From Planctomycetota bacterium (GTDB lineage Bacteria; Planctomycetota; UBA8742; UBA2392): a stretch of DNA of 62,539 bases. The first letter of the stretch is position 1, and each line of letters opens with the position of its first letter. The translations under genes were made by a program, and so were the position numbers. The notes beneath the pieces are model-generated. The model was not told where the DNA came from, made no database searches, and was given only the letters and a program-made list of their open reading frames with translations. The stretch covers positions 1 through 62,539 of the forward strand of contig JAJVIO010000003.1 of NCBI GenBank assembly GCA_022071975.1, read 5' to 3'. Shown in pieces: positions 7,715 through 15,420 of the stretch.

Positions 7715-10003
7715 CTACTTGTTGAGAATGCTGACGCGGTAGGCGTTCTCGATGCTGAGGCTCGCCAGCGCCGCGTTGTAGACCTTGCCGTACATTTTGC
7801 TGTAGTCGGTGGTGGAGCCGTAGCTGCCGTCCGCCTGCTGGTTCTCCAGCAGCGTTTTGGTGAAGGCGGCGTACCACTCGTTCGACTTCTGCCCGTTGCG
7901 CTGCAGGTTCAGAGCCTGTGACAGGCTGCCAAAGAACAGGAAGCGCGCGTCGCCCACGTCTTTGTCCGCAAAGCCCGGCGACTTGAAATCGGGCAGCTCG
8001 CGGCTGGCGCGGGTCACCAGCGCCTTGCAGCGTTCCTCGTAGCCGGCTTCGACGGCGAACAGGCTCAGGGCGCTGGCGGCCGCCGTGGGCAGCAATTCCG
8101 TCCGGGCCAGCACCTGGCCGTCATCAGAAAGAGGGGTTGTGGCGCGCGTGGTGGCCTCAAACCAGCGCAGGAACGCGTCGATGCGCTGCTGCGGCAGATC
8201 GATCGGCGGCACCTGCACGTTGCGCGCCGTGGCCAGCGCCATGTAGGCCCACACGCTGGTGGTAAGGCTGGCCTGCTGCCCGATCAGGAACGGGAAGCCG
8301 TCGGCGTCGTTGGCCTTTACCTCGCACAGCCAGCGGCAGGCGCGGCGCAAGGGATCGCGCAACTTGTGGGCGCGGGTCATGCCGAATTCCTCGGCGAGCG
8401 CCAGGGTGGCCATGGCATGGATCAGCACGTTGCCCTTGGCCTCAGGGCCGATCTGGCCGCTGGCTCGCTGCCGGGCGAGAATCCAGTCGATGGCGCGGCG
8501 CACATTCAGATCATAGCCCAGCGGCGAATCTTCGCTGCTGTGACCGTCGCCGAGGAACGCCAGCACCGCGGCGCTGGTCAGCTCAAGCTTCTGTACTTCC
8601 TGCAGTTCGAGATCCTGCGGAATGAGACGCGGATCGAGCACGTCCACGTAGCCCCAGCTGCCGTCCTGCAACTGCTGGCGCTGCAGCCAGGCCAGCGATG
8701 CATCAAGCGCCTCGTACAGCTCTTCGCTGCCAAGGTAGTCGATCTTTTCCTTGCGCGAGGCGCCGCGCAGGCGGAAGAAACTGCCCGCGCTGTCGCGGCT
8801 GTTCACGCCCAACACCTGCTCGGATTCCGGGATGTGCTCGGGCGGTGGCGGCGTGGCGTCGTCACGGGCGCTCAACTCGCGCTCGGGCAGCGGGCTGCCG
8901 TCCAGGCCCACAGGCGGCTCACTGGTGTGGGAGGCCCAGTCGTCGCCGCCCGGCAGCAGCGGCGCTCGTTCGCGGCTTCCGCCCACTGGAATCTCGCCCA
9001 GGTCCGGTGACGGGCTGGGCGGCGCCACGAAGGGTGAAGACTCGCCGAAAGCAATGTACGGGGTGGCGGCTGTGTCGTGCTTCACGAACACGAACAGCAT
9101 GATCACGATCGCCACGGCGTGCAGCGCCAGCGTCAAGCCCACCGAGCGCCGGCTGCGCTTCCAGCCGATTCTCAGCTCGCGGCCCAACTGGTATTCTTCA
9201 ATGTCCACGCGCTGCGGCGTTTCGCGCACGCGCCGGCGGCTGCTGGTCAGAATCTTCCGGAACAGCCGGCGACGGAACGGGTCGCTGGCTTCCACGGCCG
9301 GCAGGCTGGCCTTGACGGGCTCAACGGCCGGGGCTTGCGCCGCGGCTTCCACGAGCGCGACTTTCAGGCGGCGCTCGAAGCCGGCGCGCAATTCGAGTGC
9401 CGGCACGCTTCCGACCAGCGCGCGCTGCTGGAACTCGGCGCGCAGGGCGGCCGCATACTCCGGCCGCACGTCGAGCAACGGCAGGCTGGATACCAGCGTA
9501 CGGGTGGTGAACTCGCGGCGCAGGGCCTTGATCCACTCCGGACGCGCCTTCACGAAGGGCAGGGAATCCACGCGGGCGCGCACGAAGAAGTCAGCGCGCA
9601 ATGCTTGCAGCAGGCTGTCGCCCACCAGCAGCATCGGCAGGCTGGCGCAGATCGCCCGCACACTGAATTCCACGCGCAGGGCGGCAATGTACGCCGGCCG
9701 CGCGATGATGTTCGGGATCAGGCCGGCCCAGCCGCGCGCCTGGAACTCGTGGCGCACGTCGCGCACGAACTCGGGGCGGGGCTCGGTGAGCGGAATGGTT
9801 TCCGGCGCGGCGGGGTCGGTGCGCGGCCCCGCGAGAGACCTCAGGGCAGGCAGACTGCGCAGGACCGCATAGGTGCGGCGCAGGCGCTCGAACTGCTGGA
9901 ACAGCGCTTCCTCGTGCTCGAGGCGGGCGCGGACCTGCGCCATGGCGGGCTCATCGAGCTCGCCGCGCAGGAAATCCACCAGTAGTCCGAAGTCAGCGTT
10001 CAT
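7715..10003 (-). CDS. Membrane protein with 26-residue repeats and terpene-cyclase-like repeats (anti-sigma-like)
   Basis: 762 residues. Residues 1-60 resemble the helical start of anti-sigma factors (LVDFLRGELDEPAMAQVRARLE) but lack a zinc motif. Residues 76 to about 225 contain six repeats of exactly 26 residues, starting at 76, 102, 128, 154, 180 and 206, with consensus RPEYxxALRxEF followed by RALVxSLPxL. A single membrane helix is at 287-307. After a Pro/Ser-rich linker, residues from about 415 on carry prenyltransferase/squalene-cyclase-type alpha-hairpin repeats (LAWLQRQQLQDGSWGYVD; LENQQADGSYGS near the end) on the extracytoplasmic side. It lies directly downstream of the ECF sigma gene on the same strand, so regulation of that sigma factor is the simplest hypothesis. 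The alpha-barrel part is unlikely to be an active cyclase. Confidence 0.7.
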   Translation of the reverse strand: MNADFGLLVDFLRGELDEPAMAQVRARLEHEEALFQQFERLRRTYAVLRSLPALRSLAGPRTDPAAPETIPLTEPRPEFVRDVRHEFQARGWAGLIPNIIARPAYIAALRVEFSVRAICASLPMLLVGDSLLQALRADFFVRARVDSLPFVKARPEWIKALRREFTTRTLVSSLPLLDVRPEYAAALRAEFQQRALVGSVPALELRAGFERRLKVALVEAAAQAPAVEPVKASLPAVEASDPFRRRLFRKILTSSRRRVRETPQRVDIEEYQLGRELRIGWKRSRRSVGLTLALHAVAIVIMLFVFVKHDTAATPYIAFGESSPFVAPPSPSPDLGEIPVGGSRERAPLLPGGDDWASHTSEPPVGLDGSPLPERELSARDDATPPPPEHIPESEQVLGVNSRDSAGSFFRLRGASRKEKIDYLGSEELYEALDASLAWLQRQQLQDGSWGYVDVLDPRLIPQDLELQEVQKLELTSAAVLAFLGDGHSSEDSPLGYDLNVRRAIDWILARQRASGQIGPEAKGNVLIHAMATLALAEEFGMTRAHKLRDPLRRACRWLCEVKANDADGFPFLIGQQASLTTSVWAYMALATARNVQVPPIDLPQQRIDAFLRWFEATTRATTPLSDDGQVLARTELLPTAAASALSLFAVEAGYEERCKALVTRASRELPDFKSPGFADKDVGDARFLFFGSLSQALNLQRNGQKSNEWYAAFTKTLLENQQADGSYGSTTDYSKMYGKVYNAALASLSIENAYRVSILNK

Positions 10004-10236
10004 GCCAAGGGGTTCGCTTTGCCTGTGGTTGCTTAAGGGTCGTCGTTCCTGACCGTTCTGCCTGAATCATTCCGCCTATAACCAACATCCGCTCCGGGAC
10101 ACTCCCGGGGCCTGGTCTATGAACGGCCGTCAGGGCGCGTGGTTCAGCGCTTATCCACGATTTGGGGGTTGATTGCGTGACAATTTACCTGCCCAAGGTG
10201 CACACCGCGGTTTGGGCACGTAAACCCTTGTAGTTT

Positions 10237-10839
10237 CTAGAGTTCGGCCTGAATTGGCTTGTAGTCGCCCAGCAGTTCCTGCAGCTTGCCGATGGCGGTG
10301 TGCATGCGGGATTTTACCGTGCCGAGGGGGATTTCCATGATCTCGGCGATTTCGTTGTATTTGAGCTCTTCGATTTCGCTGAGCACGAACACCATGCGCT
10401 GCTCGTCGGGCAGCTGCTCGAGAGCCTTCATGATGGCGCCGTACAGTTCGCGGCGGTCGAGGTCGTGCTCGGGCGGGCGGATGTCGTCGGGCAGCCGGTC
10501 GATCAACGAGCCCGAGTCTTCGCTGCTGCCGAACTTGGCGTCCAGGCTGACGTTTTCCTTCTGGGTGCTGAGCAGGCGGCAGTGGTCGATCCAGTAATTG
10601 CGCGCGATGCGGTACAGGTAGGTGGTGAACTTGGCATTGGGCTCCCACTTGCTGGCGGACTTGTAGATGCGCAGCAGCACTTCCTGGGCGAAGTCTTCGG
10701 CCAGGGAGCGGTCCCAGCACAGGCGGAAGAAGAAGTTGAGCAGGCCGCGCAGGTGGGCCTCGTACAGTTCCGTGAACGCGTCCACGTCGCCGGCCTGGAA
10801 GCGGCGCATAAGCTCGAGGTCGCGTTCAGCGTCCGCCAT
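10237..10839 (-). CDS. RNA polymerase ECF sigma factor
   Basis: 200 residues. Region 2 occupies about 22-92 (AFTELYEAHLRGLLNFFFR, then LAEDFAQEVLLRIYK and FTTYLYRIARNYWIDHCR, the -10-binding helix). Region 4 occupies about 140-192 (LEQLPDEQRMVFVLSEIEELKYNEIA, then IPLGTVKSRMHTAIGKLQELL, the -35-binding HTH). There is no extra N- or C-terminal domain. The anti-sigma-like membrane protein follows after 233 bp on the same strand. A GAACT-N16-CGTT sequence upstream may be its own promoter. Signal unknown. Confidence 0.95.
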   Translation of the reverse strand: MADAERDLELMRRFQAGDVDAFTELYEAHLRGLLNFFFRLCWDRSLAEDFAQEVLLRIYKSASKWEPNAKFTTYLYRIARNYWIDHCRLLSTQKENVSLDAKFGSSEDSGSLIDRLPDDIRPPEHDLDRRELYGAIMKALEQLPDEQRMVFVLSEIEELKYNEIAEIMEIPLGTVKSRMHTAIGKLQELLGDYKPIQAEL

Positions 10840-10880
10840 GGAAGCGAATCCTGACCGGAAAAAGGGGAAGGGTAAAGGAT

Positions 10881-10910
10881 ACGAACGTTGGGGCGCGGGC
10901 GATAGTTCGC
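10881..10910 (-). promoter_or_regulatory. Possible autoregulated ECF promoter
   Basis: Reading on the minus strand, GCGAACT (10910-10904), 16 bp, then CGTTCGT (10887-10881), about 40 bp before the sigma factor ATG. GAAC and CGT-like boxes at this spacing are typical of ECF-dependent promoters. The same bases form a CGAAC/GTTCG dyad. Confidence 0.35.
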
Positions 10911-10942
10911 GGCAAAGGGCGAAATCATGCGCTTCCGCGTGC

Positions 10943-10948
10943 TATAAT
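10943..10948 (+). promoter_or_regulatory. -10 box TATAAT for the 57-residue membrane protein
   Basis: Perfect TATAAT 24 bp before the start codon at 10973. I see no convincing -35 hexamer at the proper distance. Confidence 0.5.
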
Positions 10949-10972
10949 CACCGCATCGGAAAGGAGAGCGGA

Positions 10973-11146
10973 ATGGAACAGTCTATGGGGTACCTCATTC
11001 TGCTTGCGATTGCGGCCATCCCGGCCGGGCTGCTCGGCACGTTCCTGCTGGCCATGGCCACGGGCGTCATACACGAACCGACAGCCATTGAAACCGTGGC
11101 ACACAACTACGGACTCAGCTGGAAAACCGGCCGGCACGAAGCTTAG
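10973..11146 (+). CDS. Small single-helix membrane protein
   Basis: 57 residues. It starts at an ATG with a strong RBS (AAGGAGA, 6 nt away) and a TATAAT box upstream. Residues 5-30 form a hydrophobic helix (GYLILLAIAAIPAGLLGTFL), followed by a short polar tail. It is divergently transcribed from the ECF sigma factor and followed by a lipoprotein gene 72 bp downstream on the same strand. No family recognised; the expression signals make it a credible gene. Confidence 0.65.
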   Translation: MEQSMGYLILLAIAAIPAGLLGTFLLAMATGVIHEPTAIETVAHNYGLSWKTGRHEA

Positions 11147-11218
11147 CGACGCCGGGAATACGGCGAGGCGTCCGGATGTTCCATATCAGGACATACAGGT
11201 CCTTTTATGGAGCGTAGC

Positions 11219-11662
11219 ATGCGGCATCTTTTCCTGACTCTGCTGCTGGTCATGGGCGCCTTTGCTTTCGCGGCTTGCGGCCATGACGACAACCACCCCG
11301 CCAACGACCACGCCCACGGCGACGCAGCGGGTGCGACGTTGACCCTGAACGACGGCAAGAAGTGGCAGGCCGACCAGCACACCAACGACGCCATGGCCGG
11401 CATCGGCAAGGCGCTGGCCGAGCAGCCCGCCACGACCACCGAAGAACTGAACGCACTGGGCAGAGAGCTGAAAACCCGCGTGGATGCGCTCGTGCAAGGC
11501 TGCACCATGACCGGCCCGGAACACCAGCAACTGCACGTGTTTCTGGAAGAATTCATTCCGGCCGTGCAGCACCTGGCCGCTGAGACCGACCACGCCAAGG
11601 CCAGGCAAGCGCACCAGCAAGTCAGCCACCTGGCGGAAGAGTACGGCAAGCATTTCGAGTAA
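11219..11662 (+). CDS. Small lipoprotein, His/Asp-rich N-terminus
   Basis: 147 residues from the ATG at 11219 (GGAG, 6 nt upstream); an ATG four codons earlier is less well placed. The signal peptide ends in lipobox FAAC. The mature N-terminus is rich in His and Asp (GHDDNHPANDHAHGD), a possible metal-binding stretch. The rest is helical, with HVFLEEFIPAVQHLAA and KARQAHQQVSHLAEEYGKHF, and resembles small four-helix periplasmic proteins. Function not recognised. Confidence 0.7.
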   Translation: MRHLFLTLLLVMGAFAFAACGHDDNHPANDHAHGDAAGATLTLNDGKKWQADQHTNDAMAGIGKALAEQPATTTEELNALGRELKTRVDALVQGCTMTGPEHQQLHVFLEEFIPAVQHLAAETDHAKARQAHQQVSHLAEEYGKHFE

Positions 11663-12124
11663 CCGCCGACAACTTCGACACGCCCCGGTGACGTCAAAGG
11701 TTTCTGCACCAGTCGTGTTTTTTCAGCCGGCGCAGCCGGCGCTTCTCTGGAAAGCCCCCGGCGCAGCGCAGCGGAGCCGGGGGATACAGGCGGTCGATAG
11801 TCGCGAGCCGCGAAGCGGCGGCTCTGGTGGGACGTCCTGCCACTAAGAGGGCTACAGAATCAGATTTTGATCCGGTATCGTCTCTGGCATTGTGTCGTGG
11901 CTTATCCGCTGATGGTACGTGGCAAGAGCCACGAAGAGCCGCCGCTGCGCGGCTCGGGGTAGCCTGGCGCTAGAACCCCCGGCTTGTCGTCGCCTCGCTG
12001 CGCTCAGCGCCGACCGCCGGGGGCTATGCAGAGACACGCCGGCTGCGCCGGCTTACGGATACCCGTTCGTCTTGCAGAGAAACCCACCGGTTACCCGGTG
12101 GGCTCTGTAGCTATACTTGCCGCC
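11663..12124. repeat. Intergenic region packed with palindromes
   Basis: 462 bp without a credible gene. It holds at least six GC-rich dyads: GCCGGC/GCCGGC (11726-11740), CCCCCGGC/GCCGGGGG (11755-11783), a GAGCCGC-type hairpin at 11803-11824 and another at 11936-11955, CCCCCGGC/GCCGGGGG again with TAG/CTA ends (11970-12025), GCCGGC/GCCGGC (12037-12052) and CCCACCGG/CCGGTGGG inside CAGAG/CTCTG (12075-12107). They look like stacked REP-type elements. A TATACT box at 12112-12117 sits 7 nt before the recQ ATG. Confidence 0.65.
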
Positions 12125-14233
12125 ATGGCGGACCTGCTTTCTATCCTGCGTTCCCGTTTCGGCTTCGACTCGTTCCGGCCGCATCAGGCTGAGGCCTGCG
12201 CCACGCTGGCCGACGGCCACGACTGCCTGCTGGTGATGCCGACGGGCGCGGGCAAGTCGTTGTGCTACCAGCTGCCGGCCGTGGCGCGGGGCGGCAGCGC
12301 GCTGGTGGTGTCACCGCTGATTTCCCTGATGGAAGACCAGGTCGGCAAGCTCAGCGCCCAGGGCCTTAATGCCGCGCGCATCCACAGCGGCCGCCCGCGC
12401 GAGGAATCGCGCCAGGCCTGCTTCGACTGGGTGGAGGGCAAGCTCGACTTTCTTTTCATTTCACCAGAGCGCCTGCGCGTGCCCGGCTTCGTCGAGTGGC
12501 TGGCCAAGCGCAAGCCCGGCCTGGTGGCTGTGGACGAGGCCCACTGCATCAGCCAGTGGGGGCATGATTTCCGGCCGGACTACCGGCTGCTGGGCGGGCG
12601 GCTGGATCTGCTGAGGGGGAAAGGGGTCAGGCACGATTCCGGCGAACTGCCGCCGGAATCGAGCCAGACCCCTGTGATCGCCCTGACGGCCACGGCCACG
12701 CCGCTGGTGCAGCGGGATATCATCGAGCAGCTGGGCCTGCACGACTGCAAGCGGCTGATCCATGGCTTCCGGCGCACCAACCTGGGTATCGAGGTGGTTG
12801 AGTTGAAGCCCTCCCAGCGCGCGGATGCGGTGCTGGAGGTTTTGGTCGGAGCGCGGCCGTCCCGGCCGCAGGAAAGCGGACCGGAGGTCCGCGCTCCGTT
12901 GCCAGCCATCGTCTACGTGCCCAGCCGCAAGGAGTGCGAGGCACTGGCGGCGCGGATCGCCCAGTCCGTGCCGTGCATGCCCTATCACGCCGGCCTCAGC
13001 GCCGGTGATCGCGACCGCGCACAGGCCGCCTTCCTGGCCGGCGATGTCAGCGTGATCGTGGCTACCATCGCCTTTGGCATGGGCATCGACAAGCACAACG
13101 TGCGCACAGTGATCCACACCGCGCTGCCCGGCAGCCTTGAGGGCTACTACCAGGAAATCGGCCGCGCCGGCCGCGACGGCAAGCCTTCGCGCGCGATACT
13201 GATGTGGTCCTGGGCCGACAAGCGTCTGCACGAATGGTTCATGGAGCGCGACTACCCGCCGGTCAAGGACATGCGCGCATTGTGGGGCGCGCTGTCGAAC
13301 CGCGCCACGGACCTGGAATCGCTGGCCTCGGAGCTGAATCTTGACGTGTCAACGGTCGGCTCGCGCCTCGACAAGCTGGCCGCACAGGGCGGCGCGAGAA
13401 TCGACGCCGAAGGCTATGTCACGCGCGGCGGCGACAAGTGGATCGACGGCTACCAGCGCCAGCTCGAGCACAAGCGCGACCAGCTCGACCGCATGCTCAA
13501 CTTCGCCCAGGGCCACGGCTGCCGCATGCTGGCGCTGCTCAACCACTTCGGCGACCCGGACAACTCCCGCGCCTGCGGCCGTTGCGACGTCTGCGCGCCC
13601 CAGCAGTGCACGCTGAAAAGCTTCCGCGCGCCCAGGCCACGCGAGCTGGCTGTGCTGCGGCAGATCATGGACGCCCTGCGCGGGCGCGACGACCTCAGCA
13701 CCGGCAAGCTGTTCCGCGACAACTTCGAGCAGCACATGAAACGCGGCGAGTTCGAAGATCTGCTGGGTGCGCTTGTGCAGAACGGCCTGGTCACCACCCG
13801 CGACGACATGTGGGAAAAGGACGGCCGCGTGATCCAGTTCAAGCGCGCCAGCCTGACCGACGCCGGCCTCGAGATCGAAGACGACCTGGCCACGGCCGTG
13901 ATGCTGCCCCAAGCGTCTAGCTCTTTTTCCGCGCCGGAAGCCGCACAGGCCACGAAACCTTCAAGAAGCCGGCGATCTCGAAAGGCCGCGGAAAAGGTGG
14001 CTGACCCTCTCCCTGGGCCCGACCCCGCCCTGGTCGACGCCCTGAAGGCCTGGCGCCTGCAGCAGGCCAAGCGTGAGGGCGTGCAGGCCTTCCGCATCTT
14101 TGGCAACAAGACACTGGATGCCATCGCTGCAGCAAAGCCGCGCACCCGTGACGAGCTGCTGAACGTGCCCGGCATCGGCCCCGCCAAGCTGGAGGCTTAC
14201 GGCGACGGCATCCTGGAGATTACCCGTGCTTAG
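12125..14233 (+). CDS. recQ: ATP-dependent DNA helicase RecQ
   Basis: 702 residues. RecQ is a 3'-5' superfamily 2 helicase acting in recombination and fork repair. The ATG at 12125 gives the canonical start ([17 protein letters not shown]). Walker A is MPTGAGKS with K44; motif II is DEAH at 137-140, followed by [14 protein letters not shown]; motif III is ALTATAT; motif VI is EIGRAGRDG. The zinc site is C466, C484, C487, C490. A winged helix follows, and an HRDC domain ends the protein ([20 protein letters not shown]). Two loops, residues about 166-183 and 241-258, are encoded by perfect or near-perfect palindromes and are absent from typical RecQ. All catalytic motifs are intact. The stop overlaps the GNAT gene by 8 bp. 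Confidence 0.96.
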   Translation: MADLLSILRSRFGFDSFRPHQAEACATLADGHDCLLVMPTGAGKSLCYQLPAVARGGSALVVSPLISLMEDQVGKLSAQGLNAARIHSGRPREESRQACFDWVEGKLDFLFISPERLRVPGFVEWLAKRKPGLVAVDEAHCISQWGHDFRPDYRLLGGRLDLLRGKGVRHDSGELPPESSQTPVIALTATATPLVQRDIIEQLGLHDCKRLIHGFRRTNLGIEVVELKPSQRADAVLEVLVGARPSRPQESGPEVRAPLPAIVYVPSRKECEALAARIAQSVPCMPYHAGLSAGDRDRAQAAFLAGDVSVIVATIAFGMGIDKHNVRTVIHTALPGSLEGYYQEIGRAGRDGKPSRAILMWSWADKRLHEWFMERDYPPVKDMRALWGALSNRATDLESLASELNLDVSTVGSRLDKLAAQGGARIDAEGYVTRGGDKWIDGYQRQLEHKRDQLDRMLNFAQGHGCRMLALLNHFGDPDNSRACGRCDVCAPQQCTLKSFRAPRPRELAVLRQIMDALRGRDDLSTGKLFRDNFEQHMKRGEFEDLLGALVQNGLVTTRDDMWEKDGRVIQFKRASLTDAGLEIEDDLATAVMLPQASSSFSAPEAAQATKPSRSRRSRKAAEKVADPLPGPDPALVDALKAWRLQQAKREGVQAFRIFGNKTLDAIAAAKPRTRDELLNVPGIGPAKLEAYGDGILEITRA
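12622..12673. repeat. In-frame palindromic insertion 1 in recQ
   Basis: 52 bp with arms of 23 bp (12622-12644 and 12651-12673) matching at 21 positions around loop AACTGC; ends AGGGGTC / GACCCCT. It encodes a loop between helicase motifs II and III. GGGGTCAGGC-type palindromes are a known class of REP sequence in other bacteria. Confidence 0.8.
12847..12898. repeat. In-frame palindromic insertion 2 in recQ
   Basis: 52 bp with outer stem CGGAGCGCGG / CCGCGCTCCG (10 bp, perfect) enclosing two hairpins, GCGGCC/GGCCGC and GCGGACC/GGTCCGC. It encodes the linker between the two RecA-like lobes. The same two-hairpin architecture is seen at 24620-24669. Confidence 0.8.
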
Positions 14234-14696
14234 TGTCCGCGAGGTGCATGAGGCCGACCTGCCGCGGCTGCGCGAGATCTTCCTGCAATCGCGACGCGAG
14301 ACGTTCCACTGGAACGACCCCGCCGTCTACCGGCTGGAAGACTTCGACACCCAGACGGAAGCCGAGCGCATGCTGCTGGGCGAGATCGACGGCGAAGTCG
14401 CCGGCTTCATCTCCTGGTGGGCGCCTGAAAACTTCATCCATCACCTCTACATCGACGCGCGCTTCAAGCGCCGCGGCCTGGGGCGCGCGCTGCTGGAAGC
14501 CTGCCTGCAGCGCATCGGGCGCCCGGCGCAGCTCAAATGCGTCAGCCGCAACGCCGCCGCCCTTGCGTTTTACAAGGCGCTGGGGTGGAGCTTCGTCGCC
14601 GCGGGCGTTGGCGACGACGGAGAGTATCAACTGCTGCAACAACACAGCGGTGTAGAAGAGCCAGGCCCATCCAGCGCTGAGGGGCTTCCTAAGTGA
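14226..14696 (+). CDS. GNAT family N-acetyltransferase
   Basis: 156 residues from a GTG at 14226 that overlaps the recQ stop by 8 bp, suggesting coupled translation. The acetyl-CoA-binding motif A is clear: [21 protein letters not shown] (R/Q-x-x-G-x-G/A type), and motif B follows with [18 protein letters not shown] enzymes move an acetyl group to amines of small molecules or proteins; the substrate cannot be read from sequence. The last 15 residues are Pro/Ser-rich and probably unstructured. Confidence 0.88.
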   Translation: MLSVREVHEADLPRLREIFLQSRRETFHWNDPAVYRLEDFDTQTEAERMLLGEIDGEVAGFISWWAPENFIHHLYIDARFKRRGLGRALLEACLQRIGRPAQLKCVSRNAAALAFYKALGWSFVAAGVGDDGEYQLLQQHSGVEEPGPSSAEGLPK

Positions 14697-14836
14697 AATC
14701 GTTCCCAACCGCAGTCGAGCCGAGTGTAAGCTAATCAGCCGGCCGCAGACTAACTACAAAATGTGGTTCGGTTCCCACATAACCATGACATAACGTATTG
14801 GGTGATTCGTTGTAGTCATGGCGGAGGAGTTCCAGC

Positions 14837-15406
14837 ATGCGTCTAAAAGTGAAGCCGATGTTCGGCATTGGGGCTGTCGCAGGCGCCGCGGCGATTGCGG
14901 GCATTGCTCTGCTTACCCTGCCGGCATTCAACCGTGCTGACGATGTCGGCACCGTGCCGCCGCCGGTCACCAGACCTGCGCCGATAGCGCCTCAGCCGGT
15001 CACGCCTCTGCAGGCGGATGAGGCCCAGCCGGAGAACCAGAACGTGTCGCCACCCGCTGACGAATCGCCGTGGGCCGTCACCAACGGGAACCTGATCGAC
15101 CTGATCTCCGGCACGCTGCTGGCGCGTGAGCGCGACGACCGCGCCTGGCTGGCCCGCACACTGGAATCCACGGCCGGCAAGCCTGGCCTGGTGGAAGACG
15201 ACCTGCACGCGGCGCACCGCCAGTTCCTGTGGCGCAGTGCCGCGCCGATGTGGCTGCGCATCAGCCAGGCATGGCAGGAACGCAGCTATGAGATCATTGA
15301 GGAAGGCGACAACGCCGAACTCGTGATGCAAGTGGGCGGCGCCCTCGGTGAATTGCGCATCAAGTTCGTGCGCATCGCCGACGCCTGGTACTTCGCCGGA
15401 ATTTAG
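14837..15406 (+). CDS. Membrane-anchored hypothetical protein
   Basis: 189 residues; RBS GGAGGAG nine nt before ATG. A single N-terminal hydrophobic segment (about 9-30) is followed by a Pro-rich linker (40-70) and a soluble domain of about 115 residues (WAVTNGNLIDLISGTLL, then LRIKFVRIADAWYFAGI). Orientation is probably N-in with the domain outside. It lies 14 bp before the large hydrolase lipoprotein gene and is likely co-transcribed with it. An ATGTGG/CCACAT dyad at 14761-14780 in the leader could be a regulatory site. Function unknown. Confidence 0.72.
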   Translation: MRLKVKPMFGIGAVAGAAAIAGIALLTLPAFNRADDVGTVPPPVTRPAPIAPQPVTPLQADEAQPENQNVSPPADESPWAVTNGNLIDLISGTLLARERDDRAWLARTLESTAGKPGLVEDDLHAAHRQFLWRSAAPMWLRISQAWQERSYEIIEEGDNAELVMQVGGALGELRIKFVRIADAWYFAGI

Positions 15407-15420
15407 CTCAGGAACCGATC

